64,000 nucleotides of DNA from positions 2,818,496-2,882,495 of the forward strand of contig JACSYO010002166.1 of assembly GCA_016806645.1 (NCBI GenBank), written 5' to 3'. Below are positions 37,201 through 49,360 of the stretch, one piece after another; within the stretch, counting starts at the first letter, position 1; every line of letters starts with the position of its first letter. The notes under the pieces are model-generated. The model made no database searches. It was not told where the DNA came from and saw only the letters and a list, made by a program, of their open reading frames with translations. The DNA is from Ophiodon elongatus. Taxonomy: Eukaryota; Chordata; Actinopteri; Perciformes; Hexagrammidae. Made by a program: the position numbers and the translations under genes.

Positions 37201-39533
37201 CATCCTCCCGCTCTATTCCAATGTCAGTTTGCTGTCTGTTTCCAGTACTGTCTCCTCTTTCATGGGGCGGAAACAAAATTCTCTTCCTTTCATACACAAA
37301 GAACATCATTTGCATTTTAAGACATGCTCATTTCATGATATTTCATGAGCCTGCAGGCTGTCTGGAGCTTAGCAAAGAGGAAGACTCCCAGCAATGCAAG
37401 CTAATTGGGCAGAGGGGCAAGTATTTTTGAAAATTGCTATCAAGCTCATACGTTTTCTCTTTTTTGTTTTAAGTCTGTGGTTGGCCTGCTAATTAATGTA
37501 CTACAGTGCCCTTCCATTCGAGGAAAACGCGATTAAGTGCCCTCTAGTGTACACGTTCAGTGGAGAAAAACGTGATGCTGTGCACTAATGGGTGCTCTTA
37601 AAATGGCGAAAACTTTATTCAGCCAGGCTGTCCTATATGCTATAAAAAGTTTGGAACTGTTTTGCCGAAAAAAGAAAATCTATTTTTATTTGCCCCTAAA
37701 CAAACAATTTTATTTATTGACATTGGTCATATTTAATGTTTATTTCAGTAAATTAATCTGGAGTTTCTCCCACATCCTCTAATGCCATCCAACTAAATGT
37801 TTACTTTGTTTTTACCCACCGCCATGATTGCATGTGCACCCTCTCAACAGAGATGAGTAGGAACTGTGATGGCTCATTTCCATCATCAGTACCAGGAAAA
37901 AGTTATTTCATTATTTTTAACCACTTGCACAATGCAAGATTTACTAGTCCAACGTGGCATTTTACTTCTGCAATCCTTATTGTTTAGCCTCGAACAATAA
38001 AAGCAAAAAGGTATGGTACTATTCCTTTGTCACTTCATTCAAGAGAGGGTGTATGGGGATGGGATGTATAGATGTGAGTCAAACCTCGTGGAAATGATTT
38101 CCTTTGGCAGCAGTGAACTGAATTACTTTCTTTTTTTTCAGTCCTCCCTTTGTCACTGATTCCATCGTTTGAATTGTAAGATAGGACATAGAAATAAGTT
38201 TCATGTCAGAAAAGCAGGAAAAATGTTAAAGTAAAGTGATTCACAGTAGGTGAACCATTTTGTATATCATTTGTCAAACCTGTGTATAATGAAATCTGTG
38301 AAAGAAATTATGGTATAGTCACAGTTAGTGCATCTCTAGGTTTCTCAGTTTCAGGCACATTTAAGTTTAGCAACTCTTAACTTTTTGTTATCTGCTGTAG
38401 TAGTGACTCCAAAAGCATTTCCTCTAGATATGCATGTCTGTGTGATTACTACTGGGAGTTCTCGGTCTTGCTGCTTACACATTGCAGCAGTGCAAAGACT
38501 ATTTTCCTCACAACATTTACAGCAGTGAAATTATAGTTTGTTTGTAACCATAGCAGGTAAGACTAATTCAATGCCAACTTTTTGCCAAATTTCCTAATGA
38601 AATTATTAGTCCACAGTAATTGCACAGATATCCTAATCTTCTCAAGTAAAAGGGCAAATATGGAAAGGCGGAACGCGGGAAGCTCTGTAGTGATTTGCTG
38701 AAAAAATGAAAAATAAAAATGTAAGCAGTCGTTAATCAGGAAATCTTTCCGATCTGAAGATAAATGTATGTGGAGGAGAAGGTCACTGCTGTAGTTTTCA
38801 GGATCCCCCTTTTTTAAATGTATTTTTCCTCCAAGATTTCAGATACAAACAAAAACGAATCCTGTGTGAGTTTGACCAAATTTGCGCTGTCCAAGCTCTG
38901 TTTGGCATTATATAATTTTCTTTTTGATTTTGACAAGTTCGACAAATCAAAAGCAAACACCACACTTGCAGCCCATGCGTGATCATGCAAGAATCCTTAA
39001 GGACAAGTGAATTTATCTGCAACTTGTATGTGATAATCATTCAAGATGCGTTGGCCACACTTAAATGCACTCCCAGTCGATGCTGCAATTGTTCTTGTCT
39101 CCCGTTTCAGGAAATTTGCCTTCAGAGTACATTTTTTTTTCAAAACATTAATGAGATCTTTCATTAAAGTTTCTATAAAAGTGACACATTTTCTTTTCTT
39201 ATGTGCTCAAGCTTTGATTTTACCCTGCCTTGTAAATTGCTGTGTTTAATCTCAATCTCAGTCTTGTCCTGCTCTACAATACACTGTGTGTGCTTCAAGA
39301 CTATCAAAGCTTTTGCTTGTTAACACCAACTGTAGTTTCATTACTTGGGTCTCCATCGTTTATATCAATGTAGATGACACTCAAAGTCCTGCCAAGCGAG
39401 TATAATTCATTTTTAACTATTGCGTCACTGACAAGGATTTACTGTAGTGTATTATGGGGCAAAAATACTTCTAGCTTGTTGTGATTGCTGCTTTCCAAAT
39501 CAAGTCACATACAGAGAAACAAGAAGGAGAGAG
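34201..39533. other. unassigned AT-rich sequence, 5.3 kb
   Basis: I recognise no exon, RNA gene or named repeat. A degenerate duplication lies near 37500-37580 ('gaggaaaacgcgat' and 'gagaaaaacgtgat'), and a 9-bp-arm palindrome at 36351-36369 sits in a GT-rich stretch. Confidence 0.4.
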
Positions 39534-39565
39534 GAAGCTTGTGAGAGAAAACTCTCACAAGCTTC
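39534..39565. repeat. perfect 14-bp hairpin
   Basis: GAAGCTTGTGAGAG at 39534-39547 and its exact reverse complement at 39552-39565 are separated by AAAA. The purine-rich setting raises the chance rate, but 14 perfect pairs on a 4-nt loop is still unusual. Confidence 0.9.
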
Positions 39566-39590
39566 TCTGTCTCTCTTTGTGAGAGAAAGA

Positions 39591-39612
39591 GAGACAGACA
39601 GACAGACAGACA
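39591..39612 (+). repeat. (GACA)n microsatellite
   Basis: Five GACA units (39593-39612) follow a 'gagagaaagaga' stretch, 25 bp right of the 14-bp hairpin. Confidence 0.9.
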
Positions 39613-40475
39613 AGAGAGAGCAGTGCTAATGAGAATGTCAGAAACAGGGAAGTGATAGGAGATGTTCACAGTACAATCACAATCAGCTCACAATCATGAT
39701 CTATGGTCCGAATTTGTTTTTTTCTCTCACCTCATCTCTCTTCTCTTTTGACTCATCCCTTTTCTTGTCTACAGCTTAAATAAATATGTTTAATAACCTA
39801 TTAGCTCATCCATCCAACCAGTACACCCACTGCAGCAGTAAAGAAGAAGAAGTCAGCAACTTGACAAAACAAAATATTGAATAAAACATTTTCCATTGAG
39901 GATTTCTTTTGTTTTTATATACAGGCCTAAAGTAGAGGTTTCTCTGAAGCCTATGCTCCACCCATTATATGGTGATTGATTTTTGCTCATCAAGTTAGGA
40001 AAATCATAACATGGCCAACTATCTGCATGGCGAGATAAAATAATGAGAAAGAGTTCGTTTTTTTGCCATTTGAGTGAATAGACCCTTTAAAGAAGTTATG
40101 ACCTGTTCAGAGACATATTTTTCATCTACACTTTTCAATGTGGGTGAAATAATAAACATATACAACTAAACAAAGCATTGCTTTACTGTGATGCACTTAT
40201 TTTGTAGCTTGACTTGAAGCCAGAAAAGACAGATTGCCCCAGCATAAACAAACTCAGAATTTAGCTATGCACTATGCTAAAACCTTTCTGAAACAACCAA
40301 CAATGTGTCACCTTCAGCAACAGCCTGAAAACAATGAGATGACACTGTCTGAACCAAACCACCCTTCACCTTTATCTCTCGTCTGCCTCTCCAGGCCAGG
40401 GTTCCAGTTGTCTCTTTGTCAGCCAGAACAACAGACCATTTGTTATTTTGCTCAACATAAGGGACCTTTCCTCTT
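39613..40475. other. unassigned sequence
   Basis: No exon or repeat was recognised. Confidence 0.4.
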
Positions 40476-40750
40476 TTAAAGTTGTAATGTGTAAGATCTG
40501 GTCAGAATTTTTGTTAAAAACATTAAATAAGAGAACTAACATTATCAACTGAATGTAAAGAGATACAGGGTTGACATTGTGTCAAATATGTTTATGCATT
40601 GTGTTGCAGAGATAGCTACTGAAATTAGCACGCTAACCAGCTCGCTCCATCTAACTGATGACTGTACATTTAAATTGTATGGACCCAGTAATAGAGGTGA
40701 AATGCTGCCCCCTATGTAGCATGTGGCCAAATCCTACACATTGCACCATT
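40476..40750. mobile_element. short element with imperfect terminal inverted repeats (MITE-like)
   Basis: The left end reads 'ttaaagttgtaatgtgtaag'. The reverse complement of the right end reads 'tggtgcaatgtgtaggattt', so 'aatgtgtaRgatYtgg' is shared at both termini. Interior blocks 'gagatagctactgaaattag', 'cacgctaaccagctcgct' and 'gaggtgaaatgctgccccct' are those of a common teleost short DNA element. It encodes no protein. Exact ends and target duplication are uncertain. Confidence 0.65.
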
Positions 40751-40865
40751 ACAGTAAATTGACAATGGATGACTTAAATAGAGCTTGCCTCGAGGGAGGC
40801 CAAACTAAATGTATAATATATCGATTATATTCTAGGATTTATTCAACTGCAGATGATAAAATTGT

Positions 40866-41160
40866 AACAACCACACTTTTACTCAGGGGACCAGTGTTCG
40901 TGTCTCGTGTGAAACCAAAAGTTGAGTGATTTTTACTGATGACATTATGTCCCATGACATATGACGGTCGTAGCTTACGTTGCGTTACAAGCGTATATCT
41001 AATTTAAGGCAAACCATTTAGTTTTTTCTAATCGCAACTAAGTGGTTTTGTTGCCTAAACCCTAACCTCCACTGTCAACAATGTTTACAACATGTTACAA
41101 CGTTAACCACGCACAAACTTTCAGCATCAAGTTACTACGCAAAAGGCTTCTGCCACACAC
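40866..41160 (+). repeat. dispersed repeat, family R4 copy 1
   Basis: Blocks shared with 50311-50690 and 52061-52275 are 'gtgtgaaaccaaaagtt', 'gtgatttttact', 'ttttgttgcctaaacc', 'gttacaacgttaaccac' and 'actacgcaaaaggcttctgc'. Its start lies about 115 bp right of the short inverted-repeat element. Confidence 0.7.
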
Positions 41161-41188
41161 ACACATCATCACCTAAGATTTATCCGCC

Positions 41189-41213
41189 ACTTCTTCTTCT
41201 TCTTCTTCTTCTT
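41189..41213 (+). repeat. (CTT)n microsatellite
   Basis: About eight uninterrupted CTT units. Confidence 0.95.
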
Positions 41214-42901
41214 TCACCTGTGCATTTGATATCTTCCGGGGCCATAGACACAGAACTGAAGAAAAAGCAAAACTAAACATCAATATCTCGCTTCATCCAA
41301 GGAAGGGAAATACCTCAAATTCGGTCTGAAGTTACAGTTACGTAGTGATTCCAAAATAACCTAACCTTCTGAAAAGTTTCAGGATGAGCTTCATTAATGC
41401 CAAAGCTGCTGCTGCTGATGGTTATTTGTGGAAAGTTGAGTTGTTGGCTTGCAAAAAACTCCCAAAGGCTGTCTCTAGTTCTCAGTGCGTATTTTGCTGG
41501 TGCTAGTCAGCATTTTCTGCCTTGCAGAGCAATAAAGGCATGAGAAGTGAGTGTAAATAGCAAGACATTGAAAATGCAGTATCCATAGAGGCTACACACA
41601 CTACATATCTCATCCATACAGCGATGAGTTCTCCATCCACATTCCCTCCCTGAGCTCCCACCCCTGAGGAAACCCTTAGACGTTGGCGCCTCTCAATTTT
41701 CCGTACAGAGCATGCGGTTTCCACTGATAACAATGGCAGATTTACTTTGTATGTTCAAAACAATGGATACATGATATCCGACAGACTGTTGATTTTACCA
41801 CCTGAAATGACAACTGTAACTAGTAGATTGTATCAGCTATAGCAAGCTAACTAATCAACACTAACTCATGAGTCCATGTAAAAGTTTCTTAAATATGCAA
41901 GACTGAAGCTAAAGCTAATTGTCAAGAAAAAATTCAACATCCTCCCTTATATGATTATTTGCCTTACAGTTCTTTAACCTAAGTCCTAAAATGTGATTAG
42001 ATACATTATATTATCATAATGTCCCATGTCATTGTGTGAGAAATCCAAAGCTTAGCCTAGTCAATATCGCTAATTTATGATTAGACAATTGCTGTTCAAG
42101 GTTAAGTCAACATCTGCAACTGACTTCCGTGAAACAAATCAGAGAAGTTTGTTAAAGTTTGTTTGCCAGTATGAGCATCCCAGCTCACATATATATTATT
42201 CTGTGACTCAGTCATTCTGACGTGCTTGTTTTGTGGTCCTGCTTGTCTTTTTCAAGGCTAAACAAACCTTGATGTTGTTTGTTTCTGACCATTGGTCTAT
42301 AGGGAGCTTCAGGCTGGCATACTGTTCGTGCCTTTATGCTCGTTAGAGTCGAGTATTAGAGTCTCAGAGGAAATCCATACAGAAAAGACTGGCACCACAG
42401 AAATAATGACATAATGCATGAGAAAAGAGGAATGGACCAAGCATTTATATCTAAACAGTGAGAGTTGGAAGAAATATAATTAAATTGTGCTTCTCCATGC
42501 ATAAATAGTCTGCTATACATGCCTGCAAGTGTGGGAAAGACTAAGAAGGAGGATGTCACCATACGAATGAGTATTCCAGCCATATGTAATAAATATGCAT
42601 TCTTCTGGGCTCTCAGATGCAAGCACATACTCTGCCTCCATCTCTCATTCTCACCTGGGCTTTCACTTTCCCATGGGTGTTCCTAGACTTCCTAAAGATC
42701 TTCGTTTCATGTCATTAGACTCTCACAGATTCTACTCACACAGTGACAGTGTGTTTGAACAACTGTCACAATTTCCGTTCCCATACATAACTGGATCCAA
42801 CAAGGGTCAAGACTGAAAAGGCAGATAGCTTCTCACTAGGGTTTAAGAATGGGAGACAGGATTCCCGGGGAGTGTACATCCAAACTATTTCCTGTTACTC
42901 G

Positions 42902-42902
<1 letters not shown>
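41214..42902. other. unassigned sequence
   Basis: No exon was recognised. Confidence 0.4.
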
Positions 42903-42966
<64 letters not shown>

Positions 42967-42982
42967 CATACATATATATATA
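42903..42982. repeat. (TA)n microsatellite
   Basis: About 80 bp of alternating TA with four or so single-base interruptions (ca/tg), able to form cruciform or hairpin structures. Confidence 0.95.
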
Positions 42983-44394
42983 GCCAATAGAATAATAGTA
43001 TAACAGGAAAAAATAGTTACATTCTAGAAATGAAACAAAAAGACTGACACATACAAAATATAGGCTAGGTATCACTACAGAAATATGTAAATACTTCACG
43101 GGTGGCTGCAATCACATGCAGGTTGGCACGCCAAGCAGCCTCTGAACAGAACATAAAGTCTGTCTCAGCTTAATAGAATTACTCTGAAAATGCAAAATGT
43201 ATGCATTAACAAATGTGTTTGGTATACAATGAAAAATAGTCAAATATTACCTCCATGAGGCTGTTCTCAGCAGACAGATCACAGGCAATTTTATATTCCT
43301 CGCAACTAAAATGAAGTTCAAGCTGCGTGCAAACCTTATGTTATCAATCAGTTTATGTGTCACACAAAATCTTACAAGGTCCAACTCCTGAAGTCATATA
43401 TTATTGAGGAAAATATGAATTACAGTACATTCTCTAAAATGTGAACAGAGCAGAAAGCAAAACAGAGCTGCTGTCCGAAAGATGCTGTAGACAGCAGCAT
43501 AACTTCACTGATTATTTCAGGATCTAAAAGTTTAGTTCTGTTTCCTTTGTATATGCATTATTCATAACAAGCACAGGCCGCCTCCTTCCCTTCTGCCAGA
43601 TTCTCCTCTCTACCAGATTGGTAGACAGAAAAAGAGTCACCTGGTTGAACTGCAATGTCCTCCGGCACGCCAGGATCCAGCCAAGTCTCAGCAAAACATA
43701 GGACACCGCAGCTCATTGTTATGTTGACTAACATAAATTACATTCTTTTGCCTTAACAATTATTAATAGCACCAAAAAAAACCTGAAATGTTCAGGTTGG
43801 GAACACATGCATGTTTTTCTTTGTTGCATTTAGTATTGCTTGAAATATGCCCAATTTGTCTTGACTGTAACTGAAGTTCTGCTTCTGCTCCACAGACCGA
43901 AAATTTGAAAATGTTCAGTAAAAATATGAACCCCTACTTTACACTACCGTAATGATGCATTTTCGATTCCTCACGATTTGCTATTTAGTGCTGCAGAAAT
44001 GAGTCCTAAAACACAAAGTGTGAGTTAGCATCTTCAGGTTATCCCGTCTCAAAGTCACTGGGCTTTTTTAATGGGTGTTTGGTTAGATGCCTGAAATAGG
44101 TCTGTGGAAAATCCTAAATGCAAAGGAGATTTTCACGTTTTGTAAAAATACATCATTAAATCCCTCACTTGTGAATTTTGAAGCATTTACATGTCTAAAA
44201 AAATGTGGTTGCTTACAAGTAGCGAGATGAGAATGTAGAGGTTGTCAGGGACATTTAATCAACATGCCGACTAGTCCGCCTTCACAGCCTTCACAGCAAC
44301 ACAAAGCTTTGAGTCTGTGACATGCTCTATGAGTTATAAGTATCGAGTGACTTGTATGCTCATAATTTATTGCTTGGGTAACATTACATGTTAG
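42983..44394. other. unassigned sequence
   Basis: No exon was recognised. Confidence 0.4.
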
Positions 44395-44640
44395 GTTCGT
44401 CCCCCAAATACATGTATATATCTGGCCACTTTTGTTAATGTATTCTATCCAATCACTATAAGTGCACAGACCAGGAAAGTTTATTTATTTTGGTTGCATT
44501 TGCGATCTGGTGGTTGTTAATGCCCTTGCGTAGCTTGGCAAGCTGTTGTATGCTGCCATACTTTGGTTGCCAAGCTACGTGCAAACATTTACATATGTCA
44601 TCATTGTTTACTAGCTGTTAAAACGTCTATAGGAAACGTC
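44395..44640 (-). repeat. dispersed repeat, family R3 copy B, reverse
   Basis: Its reverse complement aligns in order with 33985-34200. It also holds a 13-bp inverted repeat, CGTAGCTTGGCAA at 44529-44541 and TTGCCAAGCTACG at 44567-44579, around a 25-nt spacer. This includes a second form of the palindromic core (AGCTTGGCAAGCT). Confidence 0.65.
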
Positions 44641-44724
44641 ACTTAACATGCAAAGCACTTCCACAAATGATACACGATTGGTTGACTGAAATTTATGAAA
44701 ACGAATGTTGTGTGAGCTACACTG

Positions 44725-45060
44725 TTAGATTTCAGTGCTGCCTGCGATGCATTTGATCACAACTTATCATCGGAAATATCTCACGTTACAGTTTTGCTCC
44801 ATCTGCTTTATCAAGGAGCGCAAGCTACCTAATCAATAGTTCACAAAGTATTTTCTTTAATGGAAGCTTTTCAGAGGCTTAAGATATGGAGTGTGGAATT
44901 TCACAAGGACGTTTTCCTGGCCCTTTACTTTTTACTTTTTTCTTTTGTTTTACTAATGATCTTCCACTTACCCTTTAAAAAGCCTGGTTGTCCAGATATG
45001 CTGATGATACAACAATATGCAACCCTAAACAAACTGTTGCCGACAGTACTGGCATGGTAA
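44725..45060 (+). mobile_element. LINE reverse transcriptase relic, motifs A, B and C
   Basis: Motif A reads LLDFSAACDAFDHN at about 44722-44763. In another frame, motif B reads ECGISQG (44889-44909), then GPLLFTFF. Motif C reads WLSRYADDTTIC (44985-45020), with the catalytic YADD at 44997-45008. A single TAA separates motifs B and C, and at least one indel separates A from B. The layout is that of an L2/Rex1-like non-LTR RT. The 66-codon frame at 44860-45060 is in a different phase and is a shadow. Confidence 0.8.
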
Positions 45061-45184
45061 TGAATCTAAATAAAAGACAAAGAACATCATATATGGCCCA
45101 AATCACTCCTTGAGCTCTAGACCCCAGCTGAATTTGATGATGAAAAATGTGCATCAGCTATTGAGGATCCTAATAAAATCCTAA

Positions 45185-45445
45185 ACTTGTAATGAGGCAT
45201 CTTTACAGTGTGGTAATATTATGTAAGCCATATCTCTGAATATTTTCTCAACCTCTGTAAAAAAAAAACAACACAATATTGCAGCGTGCGGTGTTTCTCG
45301 AGAACAGCTGATCCAAACAACCTTACACTCGATACTGCACTTCCTTTGGACCACACCCAAGTGTGAAGTCAATTGGATGAATGGTTGCTGAGAAAATCAA
45401 AGGACGGACAGACAGACAAAGACTTCTTCCATTTTAGTTAGATGT
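45185..45445 (+). repeat. dispersed teleost repeat, unnamed
   Basis: Blocks 'agaacagctgatccaaacaa', 'cactcgatactgcact' and 'ggatgaatggttgctgagaa', ending 'cattttagttagat', match a repeat I know from teleost sequences. It follows the RT relic by about 125 bp. Confidence 0.5.
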
Positions 45446-47576
45446 CCATAACTCATCAATAAGTTACTCAGCATCTACCTGCTAATGTATCCCTGAGCAA
45501 ACACACTTTACTTTTGAATTTGAGAACTAATTCCACCTCCGAGGGCAACGAGTTCTCTCATTTTCTTTCTTTCTCAATGAGTTCCTTCTGCTCTGAGGGA
45601 AAACCCCAGAGAAAGGAATGGGGACAGGGGCCAGAAGAAAAAGGTTTCTGGGTAAGAAATGATTTATTCCTAACCATTTCCAGGTGAATATCATGAATAA
45701 ATTCAGAGTTAGCTCAGCATAGTTACATGCCTCTCTGATTGTTTCATCTTGTCATGCTAAAAACAGGGGAGGGGTGTTACTGTTCATGTTATCTGTATAT
45801 TTTAATCGTGGAGCCTCTGCTGCAAAATGGATATTGTATACTGATCATTACTGTTATATTTTTTTATTATTTTATTGAGGGTTGATTCAGGGGAGTTTGC
45901 CCTGTCTGGTCAAAAACCTTTGTTTCCGGGCAAGAAACAGGGCCAGTCATTTCAGATATTTTTAAACTTCAGAACCCTGTCAGGAAGGAACTACTACTGT
46001 AATCTACCATGTGCAATCTCTTTCTACAGTTAGCCACGACTCAATCGCATTGGGAAAATCAAATTACAGTACACAAGTCGTTTGCACACTTTCACTCACC
46101 TTAAACGCAGATCAAAATAAATAAATGTTAAAAAATGTGCACGGGACACAAACAGCGGCCTCCTGTGTTAGAGTCCTGTTTTTGTTTGACCCAGCCATCT
46201 AACCCAACCTCCTTTCTACACGGACTTTTATAGACTATGATCACAAACATATTTGTGATACTTAAAAAATAAACGTAATCTGGGAGAAAATATGTTTCCC
46301 TCGAAAGGAAGTCTATTCTTTGTGATGTGAAGTCCAACAATCTATTAAAAAAGGATAGATGTAATGGTTTCAATAAATTAACAATATGTTTTTACTCAGG
46401 GAAATATTCTTCTTCTATCCACATTTGATGGCATTTAGCTTTTCAAAAACAACATTTTCACTGCCAGGACTTCAGCTTCAGTAAGCCCATGCATAAGGCG
46501 CCATCGCCCAGAGAAATTTGCAATAAAAGTGCAAAAGCAACAGGAAGACCACCCAAAACAATGTATGCACTAGTTCAGAATGACGGTCGCTGCATCACCA
46601 CAATGGGCAGTCCGAACTCAGTCTTCGTCTCTGTAATTGTCTAATTCCATCAGTCTAAAAGTAATAATTTATTTTAAATCAATAGATTTCCAAACTTCAC
46701 GTTTTTGAAGGGAGGAAGCCAAAAAAACCAATGTGTTTTCACTATGACCGATCTGTCCACTAAATGGGTGGTTGCAGAGCTGTCGTAAACAGCCAAGTGA
46801 GGTGCTAGTGGCATTGATCTGCTCACTGTTTTTGTTTCGAATGGTCTGTAAAAAGATTTTGGACCAAGGGACAGAACTTGTGAATACAGTGTGTGTTTTG
46901 AGTACAACAATAGGACAGTATCTTTCAATTTCTAAACCCCTTCTTTATAGCCTTGGAAATTAAATGCACTCTTTGAAAAAAATCACAACATGTCAGTTAA
47001 TGTCAGTTATATGTTGCATATCTTGCCTCATTTCTGAGACTGAGTAATATAGGGTATGAAGTCTTTGACAATATTAAGCTATTTGTTAGCGTTTCTCTTT
47101 TGTTTCTGCTGGTGCAGGAAGATGTTTTTTTTTTTTTTATTTGCTCTGTAAAGTATTCAAAAAAGGTTGTTGATCCTAACTGCGACAAAAGCTGCTTTAT
47201 TAATCACTTTTTTTCCTCTGCCATCACTAATCAGGTAATTTTGTATTTTGCCTGAAGTCCTAGTAAACACTTGATAGTGGAAAGGTGGTAATGTAGTCAG
47301 CCAGAAAGGAAAGAAGCTCGACATAATTACCCCTATTTGTGGGCTCCTTGCTTTCATTGTTTTTCAGTATGTCCGTTTTTCTTGACGTATTCGTTGTAGA
47401 GCTCCGTTTCCCTTTGCATTTATTCATTAAGATGTAGAGCCACTCAGGTGTCTAAAACTTTATAAATACTGTTGTTGCTTGCAAGTGTCCTGCTGTGCTT
47501 TCGTGTCTTGTTGCTGCCTAGTCAATTCAGTTTTGCAAACAGGCAGGCATCGCACAAATCCTTTGCCTGGCTGGGA
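45446..47576. other. unassigned AT-rich sequence
   Basis: No exon or named repeat was recognised. Confidence 0.4.
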
Positions 47577-47618
47577 CAGGGCTGCTAGTTGCAGTGTTCT
47601 CTGCAACTAGCAGCCCTG
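47577..47618. repeat. perfect 18-bp hairpin, 6-nt loop
   Basis: CAGGGCTGCTAGTTGCAG (47577-47594) and its exact reverse complement (47601-47618) flank the loop TGTTCT. The stem has balanced composition, so low complexity does not explain it. Pairing stops at the next base on each side. Confidence 0.95.
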
Positions 47619-49099
47619 GAGGTAATCTAAAGCACTACCTCTAAAAATTGAAACCTCATGAAAGAAAGTTTAAAAAAATCTCAGAAGTTGGACTTATATT
47701 TTGGATGTTATGTATAGCTAGCTAGTTTTACTTCAGTCAACTGGATCTTGGACCACGCAAAAATGCTGATGTAGGCAGCAAGGCAAGTTTGACGGCTCCA
47801 GCGTGTCAAAGAACATGGCAAATATAAAATCTGATTGTTTGAAAAATATGACATCAACATCATCTCCATTTGCTTCAACAGCAGACGGATTCACTCAAAA
47901 TTTTGAAGGCCTCAGAGTAGATTTTTTTTTTTTTTCAGCAGGGGGGAAAAAAGGGGGAAATCTGATTGGATAAAAGTTCCAATGTATGAGCTGCACTGGA
48001 AGCAGCGCGACTCAAGGAGAGTAATGAAATTACATCAAATGAACTTTGTAAATTACATAAATGATTAATGAAAATAAATATTTAATTAAAAAATATATAT
48101 ATAATTTTCTAATTCTGGCCTAATTTTAGGCCAGCAGAGACCTCTGCAGATCATACTGTCTCAGTGCTTATTGGAAAAACCTTATTTTTTTGGCCGAGGT
48201 TTCTTGTGTCACTTACTGGTATATTTAAAATTAGCTATAGCAGCAGTCACCCATTTTAAGCACAAAAGGAAACACATTTGTGTGTGTATATGTGTGTGTC
48301 TATGATGTAATTTCAGAATACCACTGGACACTGAGAATGTTACGACACTTAACAGATATTTCTGAGGTTCAGGACAATGTGGGAAATGACCGTAAATGTC
48401 TGCATAAACCTTTCAACAACATGCACAGGAATTACATTTGCATACATGGACTTTGAGTTTCCCAGAAATCTATCATTGCCAGTTTTCACCAGAAATCAGA
48501 TTTTTCACTCAGTGATTGTTGCACCATTGTTCCATATCTGTCCTACACATATGTATCAAAGAGGTTCAAAGGACCTCTATGCTAAGTGAGACTCCTGCAG
48601 GGAAATTCTGAAGATGGCGTCTTTTGGGTGGATGGGTTGACAGAATAAAATTTGAAGATAGACATTGAAGATATGAGAACAAGAGTAGGTCGTCTGCATA
48701 CAGTGTTACCTTGTACAATGAATTTCTTCGAGCCTTCAAGTGTACAACTCTGTCACAATGCAAAGCATGTGGCAATTACCAGCTCGAAAGGTTGTGGGGA
48801 AAGATGACAGTTCTGTCTTGTCCTCTTCTCTTTCCACAACAGTTTTATGCAAGAAATTATTTGGGCAAATGCTAATTCTCAAGAGTTTTAAAGAGGGAGC
48901 AAGGATGTTGAAAGGTGGTGTAAATGTGTAATGAAGAAAGAGTGCCATTCTTGAATAGATCCAGTTTGAGAAAGATCCAGATCAGAGGATACAAGGCGCG
49001 GTAATACTTTTCTGCACATAACATTTTACTTGAATCTTGTAATTTTGGTCTTTTTGTTTAGGTAGGAGTCAACTTATTTTCTTTTTTAATTATACTTAC
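47619..49099. other. unassigned AT-rich sequence
   Basis: T- and A-rich tracts occur near 47920 and 48080. No exon was recognised. Confidence 0.4.
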
Positions 49100-49360
49100 T
49101 TTTAACATGCACTTTACTTCTCTGGCTTCTAATTGTGTTTAACCTGTTTATCTGTTTTTACCCAATTTTTTGGGTTTAAATTGTTTTTAAACTTGTTTGT
49201 ATTTTAATCTTGCTTTATTTCCACATCTATGCACATGTATGTATTTATGCTTGTATGTGTAAGCATATATGTCTGTCTTTGTGGAGCACTTTGGTGCAAA
49301 AGTGCAAAAGTTTTTACCTTCAAAGGGGTGTATAAATGAAATAAACTTGAAACTTATAAA
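49100..49360 (+). mobile_element. L2-like LINE 3' UTR and tail
   Basis: A T-rich UTR ends 'tgtggagcactttggtg' and 'gggtgtataaatgaaataaa', with AATAAA at about 49340 and a short 'cttgaaact' tail. This is the typical L2-type terminus, compare 'ggtgctatataaataaa' at about 4190. No coding part remains. Confidence 0.55.
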
